A DNA stretch of 64,000 bases from Bowmanella sp. JS7-9 (GTDB taxonomy: Bacteria > Pseudomonadota > Gammaproteobacteria > Enterobacterales > Alteromonadaceae): assembly GCF_004329715.1 (NCBI RefSeq), contig NZ_JXSY01000018.1, positions 367,172 to 431,171 on the forward strand, given 5' to 3'. The notes beneath the pieces were generated by a model. It was not told the origin of the DNA and did no database searches. It worked only from the letters and a program-made list of their open reading frames with translations. The position numbers and the translations under genes are program-made. This document shows positions 8,197 through 17,489 of this stretch, one piece after another. How positions within the stretch are numbered: the stretch's first letter is position 1; each line of letters starts with the position of its first letter.

Positions 8197-11004
8197 TTAA
8201 TGCGCTTCGTTTAGCGACGTTATCTGTTTGGCGTCCGTCAACTGGATAAACGGCGTTTGTTGGAAGTTCGCCCCCCGCAACTGAATCAAATAACGGGTGT
8301 GTCCGGCGTAGCTGTCATACAGGGCCAATATGTCCTGTAGCGTGACGCTTTGTACCGCGTTTATCAGGCGCTGACGTTGATCAAACTGCAGATGGTCTTG
8401 TTGCCAGTCACGTAAAACCCGGCTGAGCGCTACTGTGGTACTGGTTGGCGGCATTTGCAGATTGGCTAGCAAACTGGCGCGGGTGGTGTTCAGTTCATCG
8501 CTTGATAGTGCCTGTAACTGTGCACGAAAATCCTCTTTAAAGCGCTCTACCGCCGCAAATGTTGTGGTGAGATCGCTATTTGCCGATTGCAGATAAAAAC
8601 CACTAAACAACTGCTGTTGAATGGGTAAAGTGAAATATCCCAGCGAATAACCCAGTTGTTGTTCTGTGCGCAGCACCCGAAACATCGCGCCATTAATTAG
8701 CTGACTTAAGAGTCGTGATGTTGCGTCCTGTTCCACACTATAGGGCTGGGTATAGGCATCCAACCAGGCCGTATCATTAAGCTCAGCATCCTGTTGCCAA
8801 CTTAGCGTTGTGCCCGGTGGCAGGGAAAGCATCGGCGATATATAGCGAGGCTTATCGGCGTTCGCGACGCTGAGTCGGGTATGAATGCTGTTCGCGATAT
8901 CGAGGGAATAATTGCCAAACATCAACACACGCAAATGATAGTTTGACAGTAATTCGGTGAGCTGGCGTCGCAAATCGTCAACCGATACCCCATCGAGTGC
9001 CTCACGTAATGCATCGCGGTCAAATTCATCGCGACTGATCAGGCGCGACAGTGTCGGCATCAGTTGGTCAATCAACATGGCTTTGTCTTCGTTTTGCCAT
9101 TCTTCCAGCAGGGCCGCTTTGTGATTAGCTAAATGAGCAGGCTCGAAGCGCATGGAGTGCAAACGCGTCAGTAGCCGGTCCAGCAGTTCTGGCTGTCGCT
9201 CACTAAAGCCGGCCAGTTCAATATTCAGGCCATTATTGATACCCACAGACAGGCTCATGCCCGCGGCGATGGCTTCGTCATATAAATCGGTGGTCTGGCG
9301 ACCGAGTGCGCGACTGAGCAAACTGGCCACCACATAGGACGTTGGGCTTTGCTTGGTGATGTCGCTATTGAGTTCGATCAGGATATGGCCTTTAGGCTCT
9401 TTGAACGTCCCGTTTTGCATTAACACCATGCTACCGTCAGGGTCATTTTGCAGGATCTGCGGCGTATCGCTGAGGGGTTGATGCAATGTAAATTCACCCG
9501 GCATCAGGGTGTTGAATGCCGGCAGGGAGAGCGTCAGTGAGCGTGCCTGCTGTTGCCAACTTTGAAGCTGTGACGGGGTAATTTTATGTTGGCTGTACTG
9601 TCCCGGGAAATGCTCAAAGTGTTGGTTTGCCTGCGCTTGTGGGCTAATCAGGGTGATACGTGCATTGTCCAGCGTCATTTGCGCCAGAACGGCGCGGATC
9701 CGCTGTGGTTCGAACTGCGCAAACTGATAGGGAGACACCAACACGTCCCGGGCGGGGTAGTTGTGCAGCTGAGCGGCCAGATGCATGGCCAGCTGGGCAT
9801 TATCTGACTCGGTTAAAAAGCGGAAATTGTTTTGCAGTGATTGGCGCAGCTCATCGGCATAGGCTTGCTGGATCCCCTGTTGTGAGATCAATTGCAGGTA
9901 ATTAAACACGGCGCCGACAATCCGCTCTGGTTGTTGTGCTCCGGCCAGGGTGAGATCGGCGAAAATGCTGAAATTGCCTGCGTTACCATATTGAGCCGGT
10001 TCCACATCCGCATACAGGGCCTCAACCAGTCCTTGTTCGCGCAACGTGGCGGCCAGAGTGCCGGGCATTTCGCTGTTGAGCAGGTAGGTTATGTAGTGGT
10101 TGGGTTTATAGCGATATTCTGCCTGATTGTTATTAATCACAAACGAGATACGCAACTGACGCATGTCTGCCTGAGGCTGGTAAGTCAGCCATTTAGCCCC
10201 GGTGTTTGTGTCTAATGCAGGCGGTAAAGGCGTGCTATGACGCTCCCGGCCTGATGGGATGGGCGTAAAGAAACGTTCAGCCAGTACGATTTGCTGATCG
10301 AGACTGCGTGGGCTGATTAGCACGGCCTGCATTTGATTGGCGCGGTAATAGGTATGGTAAAAGTCCACCAGTGCCTGATGTAAGGTGGCATTTTTGCTGT
10401 CCTGTAGGGTTTGCAGGTTACCCCAGCTGAACCGATGCGCCGGGTGCGCTGGTGCCAGCGTCCGCTCATCCAGTCTGGCCAGAATCACCCAGTCATCGCT
10501 GCGTTTCATCCGCCATTCAGCGTCTACGGCATGACGCTCTTTGTCTGTATATGCAGGATCCAGCGTCGCCTGCCAGAAGAAGCGTGAAAACCGATCCAGT
10601 GCCAGTTCGAAACTGGCATCATCCACAGAGACCATAAAATTAGTTTGTTGATTATCTGTGTAGGCGTTGAGGTTGCCGCCACTTTGATTAACAAACTCAG
10701 CGTAGTCGCCGGCTTGAGGATATTTTTCAGAGCCGAGGAACAACATGTGTTCCAGTAAATGGGCGAGTCCCGGAAACTCGGCTGGCTCATCGAATGAGCC
10801 TGCTGCAACAGACAATGCAACGCTGGATTTTACTGCATCAGGATCGCTGATTAACAACACTGACAGGCCGTTTGGCAAGGTATGCAGTCGATAGCTGCGG
10901 CTATCATTGGGGCTTTTTACAATGTCTGGTGGTGGAGACTGACAGGCAGACATGCACAGTGAAAGCAGGCTGACTAATGCCACTAAAACAACACGGCTAA
11001 TCAT
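8197..11004 (-). CDS. M16 family zinc metalloprotease (pitrilysin/insulinase), lipoprotein
   Basis: Protease III-like periplasmic peptidase of 935 residues. The inverted zinc motif HLLEH (82-86) and the distal Glu ligand in AVDAEW (163) are intact in the first of four M16 domains. The N-terminus MISRVVLVALVSLLSLCMSAC looks like a lipoprotein signal with Cys21, although Met at -3 is unusual for a lipobox. The third and fourth domains are inactive as in E. coli PtrA. It is monocistronic on the minus strand, preceded by 74 bases of intergenic DNA, and converges with the copper receptor. It presumably degrades peptides in the periplasm. Confidence 0.88.
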   Translation of the reverse strand: MISRVVLVALVSLLSLCMSACQSPPPDIVKSPNDSRSYRLHTLPNGLSVLLISDPDAVKSSVALSVAAGSFDEPAEFPGLAHLLEHMLFLGSEKYPQAGDYAEFVNQSGGNLNAYTDNQQTNFMVSVDDASFELALDRFSRFFWQATLDPAYTDKERHAVDAEWRMKRSDDWVILARLDERTLAPAHPAHRFSWGNLQTLQDSKNATLHQALVDFYHTYYRANQMQAVLISPRSLDQQIVLAERFFTPIPSGRERHSTPLPPALDTNTGAKWLTYQPQADMRQLRISFVINNNQAEYRYKPNHYITYLLNSEMPGTLAATLREQGLVEALYADVEPAQYGNAGNFSIFADLTLAGAQQPERIVGAVFNYLQLISQQGIQQAYADELRQSLQNNFRFLTESDNAQLAMHLAAQLHNYPARDVLVSPYQFAQFEPQRIRAVLAQMTLDNARITLISPQAQANQHFEHFPGQYSQHKITPSQLQSWQQQARSLTLSLPAFNTLMPGEFTLHQPLSDTPQILQNDPDGSMVLMQNGTFKEPKGHILIELNSDITKQSPTSYVVASLLSRALGRQTTDLYDEAIAAGMSLSVGINNGLNIELAGFSERQPELLDRLLTRLHSMRFEPAHLANHKAALLEEWQNEDKAMLIDQLMPTLSRLISRDEFDRDALREALDGVSVDDLRRQLTELLSNYHLRVLMFGNYSLDIANSIHTRLSVANADKPRYISPMLSLPPGTTLSWQQDAELNDTAWLDAYTQPYSVEQDATSRLLSQLINGAMFRVLRTEQQLGYSLGYFTLPIQQQLFSGFYLQSANSDLTTTFAAVERFKEDFRAQLQALSSDELNTTRASLLANLQMPPTSTTVALSRVLRDWQQDHLQFDQRQRLINAVQSVTLQDILALYDSYAGHTRYLIQLRGANFQQTPFIQLTDAKQITSLNEAH

Positions 11005-11078
11005 TTATTCGTTCCGTCGATTCACTGCAATCTAGATAGGAGCCAGATAGTAACCGGCCAACGCGCACAAGTCATGGG

Positions 11079-11744
11079 TTAGGCGACAATTTCACCCACG
11101 TGGTAGTGAGTCAGAACCTCATTTTCTTTGCTACTTTGGTGCGCCCATTGTCGCATGGCAGGCAAATTCAGTAATTTCTTGCAGTATTGCTGCGCATGCG
11201 GGGATAGTGGCAAATCGTAGGATTGGCAACGAAATGCCACCGGTGCAAAGAAGCAGTCGGCAATACTGAATTGATCGAATAACCATCCGGTGGCGCTGTA
11301 CGCGGCACATTCCGACCAGATTTCGTCAATTCGTTGCAGATCCTTACGCAATGCCTCAGTCATTTCAACCGAGCGATGCTCGCGCACATTCATCGGGCAT
11401 TGTTGGCGTAATGCCATAAAACCACTATGCATTTCCGCACATAAGGAGCGAGCCTGAGCCCGTTGCATGGGCTCATCCGGCCAGCCGGTATTTTTCAGAA
11501 ATACTTCGCTGATGTACTCGCAGATAGCCAGAGAATCCCAGATGATACTGCTGTTATGCAGTAACACGGGCACTTTTCCCACGGGTGAATAGCTCTGCAG
11601 CCGATCGCGCAGGCCTTGCGGAGTGAGGGACACTGACGTTTCCTCGAAGTCGATATTAAAGTGAGTCAGCAATAGCCATGGACGCAGCGACCAGCTGGAA
11701 TAATTTTTATTGCCAATAACCAGGGTGGGGGCGGCGGGTAACAT
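11079..11744 (-). CDS. Glutathione S-transferase family protein
   Basis: Cytosolic 221-residue GST. The N-terminal thioredoxin-like domain opens VIGNKNYSSWSLRPWLLL, with the catalytic-type Ser in YSSWSLRPW, followed by GKVPVLLHNSSIIWDSLAICEYI, the glutathione-binding V-P and S-A-I-C-E-Y segment. The helical C-terminal domain contains FSIADCFFAPVAFR. This variant is found widely in proteobacteria as uncharacterised GST. It is immediately upstream (10 bases) of the TraB/GumN gene on the same strand, so the two are probably cotranscribed. Substrate unknown. Confidence 0.85.
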   Translation of the reverse strand: MLPAAPTLVIGNKNYSSWSLRPWLLLTHFNIDFEETSVSLTPQGLRDRLQSYSPVGKVPVLLHNSSIIWDSLAICEYISEVFLKNTGWPDEPMQRAQARSLCAEMHSGFMALRQQCPMNVREHRSVEMTEALRKDLQRIDEIWSECAAYSATGWLFDQFSIADCFFAPVAFRCQSYDLPLSPHAQQYCKKLLNLPAMRQWAHQSSKENEVLTHYHVGEIVA

Positions 11745-11754
11745 GCGGTCTCCG

Positions 11755-12615
11755 TTAATGGACTTCTTCGAGCTGGTAACCCAGCTGCAAAAATTGATTT
11801 AATAAGCCATCCGGTCCGCTTAAATGCAGCGCACCAACCATTACAAACTCTATTTCATCGGTGGTTAAATATTCTTGCAGCGTTGGCATCCATGCATCAT
11901 TACGATTTTTAATGATGACGTCATACACCTGTGGAAACGTCTGGCGCATATCGGCCAGCAGATCCTTATCCATGCGTTGGAAATTTCCCTCACGCCATGC
12001 GCTGGTGACTATCGCCAGTGTTGCCGGCAAATTTTCCACGTCATCCAGGGTATAACGCATAAAGGCATCTTCATTGCCTTCGCCCATGGAGGCCAAAAAG
12101 CCCAGCTGTTGCATCGGAGTTTCTAAAAATGCGACCTGTTTGCTTTCTTTGCGTGCTTTGCCGAGAAAATAGCTGTCCACCCCCTGTTGACCAAAGCCAA
12201 GGCGCTGGGACTCTCCAATGGTAAGAATCACTGCCAGCATTGCTGGTTTAAACGGTAGCAATTGTTCCACCGCCATGCCGCGCTGGGTCATAAAGTTGAT
12301 CACCGCCTGACTGGTCTCGGGACTGAGTTTATCGCGAAATGTGCTGCCGTCCTGATAGGTCAGCATTTGCATCATTTTACCCTGCATATCCGGTTGCTGC
12401 AGTTCCTGCTCATCCGCTTCAAAAACAAAAATGTCAGCATTTTTGTAAGCATTTTCAAATGCTTGCGGTAACGGGAAGTCACTCTTTTGCAGCAGGTGCA
12501 TTGTGCCGCCAAGGTAAAGTGAGTGCTCACCTTTGCTGACTTTCCACACTGGCGACTCGGCACATAAGTGCGCGCTGAATAATAAAAGGGAGAGGGTAGA
12601 TAAGACCGTTTTCAT
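11755..12615 (-). CDS. TraB/GumN family exported protein
   Basis: 286-residue periplasmic protein with signal peptide (1-19, AHLCAES). The family motif GGTMHLL (GxxH) follows the signal peptide, FVFEADEQELQQ gives the conserved acidic pair, and FVMVGALHLSGPDGLL carries the second conserved GxxH. TraB/GumN members belong to the EreA/Tiki-like superfamily with a predicted metal-dependent hydrolase activity; substrate is unknown. The gene follows yqgF on the minus strand after about 76 bases and may be transcribed separately. Confidence 0.85.
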   Translation of the reverse strand: MKTVLSTLSLLLFSAHLCAESPVWKVSKGEHSLYLGGTMHLLQKSDFPLPQAFENAYKNADIFVFEADEQELQQPDMQGKMMQMLTYQDGSTFRDKLSPETSQAVINFMTQRGMAVEQLLPFKPAMLAVILTIGESQRLGFGQQGVDSYFLGKARKESKQVAFLETPMQQLGFLASMGEGNEDAFMRYTLDDVENLPATLAIVTSAWREGNFQRMDKDLLADMRQTFPQVYDVIIKNRNDAWMPTLQEYLTTDEIEFVMVGALHLSGPDGLLNQFLQLGYQLEEVH

Positions 12616-12691
12616 ATTCCGTTCCCTGGTATACGACTGGTCGTAGAGTAATCAATCTGGTCAAAATTTACCAGTGACAATTTTGCGTCAA

Positions 12692-13108
12692 TCAGCCTTC
12701 ATCCATGTAGCTCTGCAGGATGATACACGCAGCCACACTGTCGACTTTCTGTTTGCCAAGTTTTTTAAAGCCGCCCAGTTCAAACAGGGTGGCGCGGGCA
12801 TCGGCGCTGGTCAGGCGTTCATCACAGTGTGCGACCGGCAAACCAAAGCGACCATGCAAGCGGCCGGCGAATTTTCGTGCCAGGTCCGTAAGTGGTTGAT
12901 CGCTACCATCCATATTCAGCGGTAGACCCACTACCAGCTGGTCGGGTTGCCAGGTTTTGAGCAGATTAGCTATCAGATCCCAATCTGGGATCCCATCGCG
13001 GGCTTTTAACGCATCCAGCGGTGCGGCTGTACCGGTAATACGCTGCCCGACCGCGACGCCAATACTTTTGGTGCCAAAATCAAAACCTAACAGGGTGTTA
13101 CTACTCAA
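12692..13108 (-). CDS. yqgF: Holliday junction resolvase-like protein YqgF (RuvX)
   Basis: RNase H-fold nuclease linked to 16S rRNA 5' processing and proposed Holliday junction resolution. [16 protein letters not shown] near the N-terminus holds the catalytic Asp, [10 protein letters not shown] and HCDERLTS the other acidic positions, and [15 protein letters not shown] the last. Start: a TTG (complement of 13106-13108) preceded by AAGGA seven bases upstream yields 138 residues, exactly the E. coli length; the longer frame would overlap yqgE. Third gene of gshB-yqgE-yqgF, 10 bases after yqgE. Confidence 0.92.
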   Translation of the reverse strand: MSSNTLLGFDFGTKSIGVAVGQRITGTAAPLDALKARDGIPDWDLIANLLKTWQPDQLVVGLPLNMDGSDQPLTDLARKFAGRLHGRFGLPVAHCDERLTSADARATLFELGGFKKLGKQKVDSVAACIILQSYMDEG

Positions 13109-13118
13109 CGTGATGTCC

Positions 13119-13676
13119 TTATGCGTTACCGGCACTGGCCAGTTGCCAGGGCTCAATTCCCAGTTTGTGCAGGGCTTTGTCCCATTTCAGGTGAACGGGT
13201 GTTTCAAAAAGTAATTCGGTATCCGCTTCCACAATCAGCCAGGAGTTTTGTTGAATTTCACTTTCCAGCTGTCCAGCGCTCCAACCGGCATAACCGAGCG
13301 CGACAATAGTATTTTGTGGGCAGTTATCTGTGGCTAAATCTTCCAGAATATCCCTTGATGTGGTGACCATAATGTCTGAATTTAAAGACAGACTAGAGCT
13401 GTACCCAGGTTTTGGGGTGTGCAGGATAAAGCCACGCTCCTGATTGACCGGCCCGCCTGCCATTACCAGATGCTCACCACGCTGTTGGTCAATCGGACCT
13501 TCGATCTTGGTCAGGTGTAATAACTCTTTGACTGTCATACCGGCCGGCTGGTTGATCACAATGCCCATGGCGCCCTGTTCGTTGTGCTCACAGATATAGG
13601 TCAGTGACCGCTTGAAAAACGCATCCTGCAGGCTGGGCATAGCAATCAGAAAATGGTTTTCCAGACTATTCATCAT
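13119..13676 (-). CDS. yqgE: YqgE/AlgH family protein
   Basis: UPF0301 protein of unknown biochemical role. The N-terminus [24 protein letters not shown] matches E. coli YqgE, with [18 protein letters not shown] and [13 protein letters not shown] as conserved blocks. The start at the ATG-ATG pair (complement 13674-13676) gives 185 residues versus 187 in E. coli; a longer in-frame extension upstream has no homology. It is 50 bases after gshB; that gap contains a strong hairpin. Some pseudomonads use the AlgH homologue in alginate control, but the function is not established here. Confidence 0.92.
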   Translation of the reverse strand: MMNSLENHFLIAMPSLQDAFFKRSLTYICEHNEQGAMGIVINQPAGMTVKELLHLTKIEGPIDQQRGEHLVMAGGPVNQERGFILHTPKPGYSSSLSLNSDIMVTTSRDILEDLATDNCPQNTIVALGYAGWSAGQLESEIQQNSWLIVEADTELLFETPVHLKWDKALHKLGIEPWQLASAGNA

Positions 13677-13693
13677 CAAATCTCGTTGATTAA

Positions 13694-13714
13694 CACCCCC
13701 AGAGTATGGGGGTG
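13694..13714. repeat. Perfect hairpin in the gshB-yqgE gap
   Basis: CACCCCC (13694-13700) and GGGGGTG (13708-13714) flank the seven-base loop AGAGTAT. It lies between gshB and yqgE on the minus strand. No T-run follows, so it is more likely an mRNA stability or attenuation element than a full terminator. Confidence 0.45.
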
Positions 13715-13726
13715 AGTCGTCAGTTT

Positions 13727-14677
13727 TCAATGTGATAAACGTTTTTCAATGGCGTCAAACAGCTTGGCCATGATGCTGATGGGGTACGCCGCTTCGATTT
13801 CGCGCACGCAGGTGGGGCTGGTGACATTTATTTCCGTGACGCGGTCACCGATGACATCCAGACCGACGAAGATAAGACCTTTTTCAACCAGCAAAGGTGC
13901 GATGCGTTCTGCCAGTGCCCGGTCTGAGTCGCTGAGCGGCTGTGGTCTGGCACTGCCACCTGCGGCCAGATTACCGCGGTTTTCGCCCTGCTTGGGTAAC
14001 CGTGCCAGGCAATAGGGCATGACCTCACCATCGACGATGAGCACACGCTTGTCGCCTTCACTGATTGCCGGTAAGTAACGTTGAATCATGGCATACCGGT
14101 TACCGTGAGCCGTAAGGGTTTCGATAATCACGCCGAGATTATTGCCATCGGCTTTGACCCGGAAAATGGCACTGCCGCCCATACCATCGAGCGGCTTACA
14201 GATAATATCCTGATGTTCGGTATGAAAGGCGCGAATAGTATCGCTGCAACGGGTGACAATCGTCGGTGGACATAAATCGGCAAACCATGTGGCAAACAGT
14301 TTTTCGTTACAATCGCGCAGGCTTTGCGGTTTATTCACCACTAACGTGCCAGCTCGCTCGGCCAGTTCGAGAATTTGGGTGGCGTAAATAAATTCCTGAT
14401 CGACCGGTGGATCTTTGCGCATCAGGATGACATCCAGCTCACTCAATGGCATCACCTGAGTGTCACTGAGGGTATACCAGTCGTCAGTATTGTCGCGCAC
14501 GCTGACTTCGCGCAATTTACCCATGGCTACGCCGTTATCGATGTAGATATCGGCCATTTCCATATAAAACAGCTGATAGCCGCGGCGCTGTGCCTCTAGC
14601 AACATGGCAAAGCTGGTGTCTTTTTTGGTATTGATGTGGCTGATGGGATCCATCAGCATCCCGAGTTTTATACTCAC
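13727..14677 (-). CDS. gshB: Glutathione synthetase
   Basis: ATP-grasp enzyme joining gamma-glutamylcysteine and glycine, the last step of glutathione synthesis. At 316 residues it equals the E. coli enzyme. Diagnostic stretches: KLGMLMDPISHINTKKDTSF at the N-terminus, VNKPQSLRDCNEKLF, CKPLDGMGGSAIFRV (ATP-binding loop), LAAGGSARPQPL (glycine-rich loop), and TEINVTSPTCVREIE (metal and substrate binding). First gene of gshB-yqgE-yqgF. In E. coli rsmE lies directly upstream; here rsmE is about 19.4 kb away with the muropeptide locus in between. Confidence 0.97.
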   Translation of the reverse strand: MSIKLGMLMDPISHINTKKDTSFAMLLEAQRRGYQLFYMEMADIYIDNGVAMGKLREVSVRDNTDDWYTLSDTQVMPLSELDVILMRKDPPVDQEFIYATQILELAERAGTLVVNKPQSLRDCNEKLFATWFADLCPPTIVTRCSDTIRAFHTEHQDIICKPLDGMGGSAIFRVKADGNNLGVIIETLTAHGNRYAMIQRYLPAISEGDKRVLIVDGEVMPYCLARLPKQGENRGNLAAGGSARPQPLSDSDRALAERIAPLLVEKGLIFVGLDVIGDRVTEINVTSPTCVREIEAAYPISIMAKLFDAIEKRLSH

Positions 14678-14723
14678 AGGTTGGCCCGCTATCGGATATC
14701 GTTGTGCTCAATGTAAGGCCTGT

Positions 14724-14747
14724 ACGGCAGGAATCAAGTCCTGCCGT
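14724..14747. repeat. Perfect 9-bp hairpin upstream of gshB
   Basis: ACGGCAGGA (14724-14732) and TCCTGCCGT (14739-14747) flank the loop ATCAAG, between the end of the DUF2306-like gene (minus) and the gshB start. It may terminate the former, although no T-run is present on either side. Confidence 0.45.
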
Positions 14748-14768
14748 GAGGTGAATATGCCTGGTAAC

Positions 14769-15515
14769 TCAGTGATTCATGGCGAGTTGTGGGCGGCGAC
14801 GCTTGGTAAAGCGATAAATAGCCCACCAGCTTAACGGTACCCCAATCGCACTGGGAATAATCCAGCTGGCCAGTTGCAACTCCGGAAAACCCGCCAGCAA
14901 AGTGCGACCGCCAAAGGCAAAGAATGCCGTATAGGCTGCAACCCCGGAACCTGTCACTGCACTGATATGTTCGGCTAACCAGGCTTTGGCTGAGGTTTGC
15001 TTACGAAACACATACCACAGGGTATTGAAGCCGTTAAATAGCGCGATGGGCGCGAAAATTTTACCCAACATAAAATTACCCTCAATGGCCTGTTGCAAGC
15101 CCAGCGCCCCGGCAACGATCAGCGCCATCGGTACACTCAGGTAACGCAGGTTACGCAGCGGGGCTCGACTCTGTTTGCACTGTAATACCGCGTTGGCGTG
15201 ACGAATATTGTGCCAGGACAGCAGGCTTAACATCAGCAGAAACATGGACTGGCCATGCATCACTCGTTCGAACCGCTCTGCGCTGCTAAAACGCTCCAGC
15301 AGATGTCCGTTAACTTCGTATGGGAAACTCAATACCAGTAACGAGGCAACCACGCCGCTGATGGCGGTAAAGGTCATGGCAAAGGTAAACCAGCGTCCCG
15401 CTTTGGCGTGTAACGGGCCACCTTTGCGGCTAAATACCGGTAACCAAAACAACAGCAGCGATGCGCTGCCGGTAACAATGTGTCCTTTAACAATCAGGCT
15501 GTGTAGCAATTCCAT
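14769..15515 (-). CDS. DUF2306-like integral membrane protein
   Basis: Predicted inner-membrane protein of about 248 residues with seven or so hydrophobic segments. The first helix is GHIVTGSASLLLFWLPVF, followed by KGGPLHAKAGRWFTFAM, the H-x-x-x-G-R-W motif characteristic of the DUF2306 group, and a further His in MHGQSMFLLMLSLLSWHNIRH. The His residues within helices suggest haem or metal binding, but this is inference. The start with GAGGAG seven bases upstream (complement 15513-15515) is chosen over two earlier in-frame ATGs. It is divergent from a DesK/NarL-type two-component pair, which may regulate it. Confidence 0.75.
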   Translation of the reverse strand: MELLHSLIVKGHIVTGSASLLLFWLPVFSRKGGPLHAKAGRWFTFAMTFTAISGVVASLLVLSFPYEVNGHLLERFSSAERFERVMHGQSMFLLMLSLLSWHNIRHANAVLQCKQSRAPLRNLRYLSVPMALIVAGALGLQQAIEGNFMLGKIFAPIALFNGFNTLWYVFRKQTSAKAWLAEHISAVTGSGVAAYTAFFAFGGRTLLAGFPELQLASWIIPSAIGVPLSWWAIYRFTKRRRPQLAMNH

Positions 15516-15579
15516 AATCATGCTCCTCATTCAAGTTGCAGCCAGATTAGGTCATTGCAGATGGATAAATCAGTGCCAG

Positions 15580-15603
15580 AAGTCACGACCTGAAAAATGA
15601 CTT
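15580..15603. promoter_or_regulatory. Inverted repeat in divergent promoter region
   Basis: AAGTCA (15580-15585) and TGACTT (15598-15603) with 12 bases between, in the 130-base region separating the membrane protein gene from the kinase. Candidate operator for the adjacent response regulator; position-based inference only. Confidence 0.3.
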
Positions 15604-15645
15604 TTGGCCTATTGGCTTGCGTCCGTTTTCACGCATAATGGGCAA

Positions 15646-16773
15646 ATGAAGTATTTGAAATCATTAACAATTGAGCAGCTGGTTGCGACACTAACCTGGA
15701 GTCTGGTAAGTGGCTCCGCGGTCTATTTCGGTATTCAGCGCTTCGGATTTGACCACTGGCGGCTGCATCTTAGCATGCTGTTGATGGGCTTTATTTTATT
15801 GGCGTTTTTACGCGTTACCTCCCACAAGCCGCTCAGCAATGCAGGACGTTATGCGCTGCTGGCCGTGCATCTGGTGTCAGCCTTCGGGCTTTACTGGCTG
15901 TTGCCGTTTAATCACCTGGCTATCTTTGTGGTGTTGTGGTCTGCAGTGGTGCCGTATTTTCTGCCATGGCACTGGTGTGTGCGACTGTCACCGCTTGTGG
16001 CCGCACCCCTGTGGCTGAGCTTTGGCTACTATTGGGAGCAGCAAAATGCCTGGCTCAGCGCGTTGCTGTTCTGGACGTTTAATCTGTTTGCCATGGCCAT
16101 GAGTCGTGCTTTGATCCGGGAAGCGGATGCCAGACAACAGGCCGATGAGCTTAATCGTGAGTTGTTAGCCACGCAGTCGCTGCTGGAAACCGCCACCCGG
16201 CAGGGCGAGCGCTTGCGCATTGCGCGCAATATTCACGATTTACTCGGTCATCACCTTACCGCCCTGTGTATTAACTTGCAGGTTGCTCAGCACAAAACCA
16301 GCGGCGAGGCGCAGCAACAGGTCAGTCGTTGTTATTCGCTGGCAAAATTACTGTTGAGTGATGTACGTGAAGCGGTGTCGGATATTCGCGAAAATGCCGA
16401 TCTCAAGTGGCAAAACGCGATTGAGGTGATGTTTGCTCAGGTGCCGATGCTTAAGCTGGATTTGCAGGTGACACCGCACACGGAAGTGAACGATCTGGGT
16501 CAGGCGGAAACTTTGCTGCGCTGCGTACAGGAAAGTCTGACCAATACATTGCGCCATAGTCAGGCCTCGCAGATGTGGCTTATCCTGACACAGACTGCTG
16601 AAGGACTTGCCCTGACCATCAAAGATGATGGCCATTGCCCGGCAAACTGGCAGGAGGGTAACGGTTTGACTGGCATGCGGGAGCGTGTTGGCGCAGTTGG
16701 CGGCACGATCTCCTTTAGTGGTGATGCACAGGGATTTGTCACACAGATTAATTTGCCGGAGTGCACTGTATGA
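15646..16773 (+). CDS. Sensor histidine kinase, HisKA_3 (DesK/NarX) type
   Basis: 375-residue inner-membrane sensor. About five transmembrane segments occupy residues 10-150, with no large periplasmic domain, which points to a membrane-state or intramembrane signal as in DesK. A coiled linker (155-190) leads to the HisKA_3 phosphoacceptor RIARNIHDLLGHHLTAL with His197, and then a HATPase_c domain (CVQESLTNTLRHS N-box; IKDDGHCP; GNGLTGMRERVGAVGG). The start at 15646 follows the hydrophobic core; an upstream TTG at 15604 is possible. Its stop overlaps the regulator start by ATGA, so the two are translationally coupled. Confidence 0.88.
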   Translation: MKYLKSLTIEQLVATLTWSLVSGSAVYFGIQRFGFDHWRLHLSMLLMGFILLAFLRVTSHKPLSNAGRYALLAVHLVSAFGLYWLLPFNHLAIFVVLWSAVVPYFLPWHWCVRLSPLVAAPLWLSFGYYWEQQNAWLSALLFWTFNLFAMAMSRALIREADARQQADELNRELLATQSLLETATRQGERLRIARNIHDLLGHHLTALCINLQVAQHKTSGEAQQQVSRCYSLAKLLLSDVREAVSDIRENADLKWQNAIEVMFAQVPMLKLDLQVTPHTEVNDLGQAETLLRCVQESLTNTLRHSQASQMWLILTQTAEGLALTIKDDGHCPANWQEGNGLTGMRERVGAVGGTISFSGDAQGFVTQINLPECTV

Positions 16774-17411
16774 TCAACGTGATGTTAGTGGAAGATCAGA
16801 TGCTGGTGCGCGAAGGGATACGATCGCTGCTTGGCTTGTCCGATCGGGTCAAGGTTGTATGTGAGTGCAGTGACGGTAGTGAGGTCGTCGATGCGCTCGC
16901 GACCCATGATGTCGATGTGATCCTGATGGATATTCGCATGCCCAAACAAAATGGTATTCAGGCATTGCAGGCGATGCAGACCACCGGCCTGACACACCCG
17001 GTGATTATTCTGACTACCTTCGATGACCATCAGTTGGTGATGCAGGCCATGCAATATGGGGCGCGGGGCTACCTGCTCAAAGATGTATCGCTGGACACCC
17101 TGGTCGAAGCCATCGTTGATGTGCAGCAAGGTAAAACGCTGATTCAGCCCAGCGTCACTGAAAAAGTCCTGCAGGGATTGCGTGGTCTGCCTACCGAATT
17201 TGAATCTTTTGATCAGCCCGAGGCACTATCCGAAAAAGAATGTGAGGTGCTGCGTTTGATTGCTGCCGGATACAGTAATCAGGAAATCGCCGAAGCCATG
17301 TACAAGTCCACTGGCACGGTAAAAAATCAGGTGTCTGCGATAATGGCTAAATTGGGCGTGCGCGACCGCACCCGGGCAGTATTAAAAGCGCTGGAACTGG
17401 GCTGGTTATAA
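16770..17411 (+). CDS. LuxR/NarL-family response regulator
   Basis: 213 residues: receiver domain (1-120) with phosphoacceptor Asp54 in ILMDIRMP, acidic VEDQ at 7-10 and Lys in LLKDVS; C-terminal LuxR-type HTH (about 150-205) with LSEKECEVLRLIAAGYSNQEIAEAM and GTVKNQVSAI. Partner of the kinase that precedes it. Targets are not shown by the sequence; the divergent DUF2306-like gene and the salvage operon starting 80 bases downstream are both candidates by position. Confidence 0.9.
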   Translation: MINVMLVEDQMLVREGIRSLLGLSDRVKVVCECSDGSEVVDALATHDVDVILMDIRMPKQNGIQALQAMQTTGLTHPVIILTTFDDHQLVMQAMQYGARGYLLKDVSLDTLVEAIVDVQQGKTLIQPSVTEKVLQGLRGLPTEFESFDQPEALSEKECEVLRLIAAGYSNQEIAEAMYKSTGTVKNQVSAIMAKLGVRDRTRAVLKALELGWL

Positions 17412-17449
17412 AAGCAGCATTGCGTTCTGCAAAAATCCAAGTAGTCTGT

Positions 17450-17464
17450 GAATAAAATATTTCC
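17450..17464 (+). promoter_or_regulatory. Candidate operator box 1 (AATAAAATATT element)
   Basis: GAATAAAATATTTCC lies 25 bases before the first gene of the salvage operon. A nearly identical element occurs at 18728-18740 and a one-base variant at 29880-29891, each 25-40 bases ahead of a start codon in this locus. Possible MurR binding site; inference. Confidence 0.3.
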
Positions 17465-17489
17465 AAAAATAAAGCTTGGGGGAATAGTT

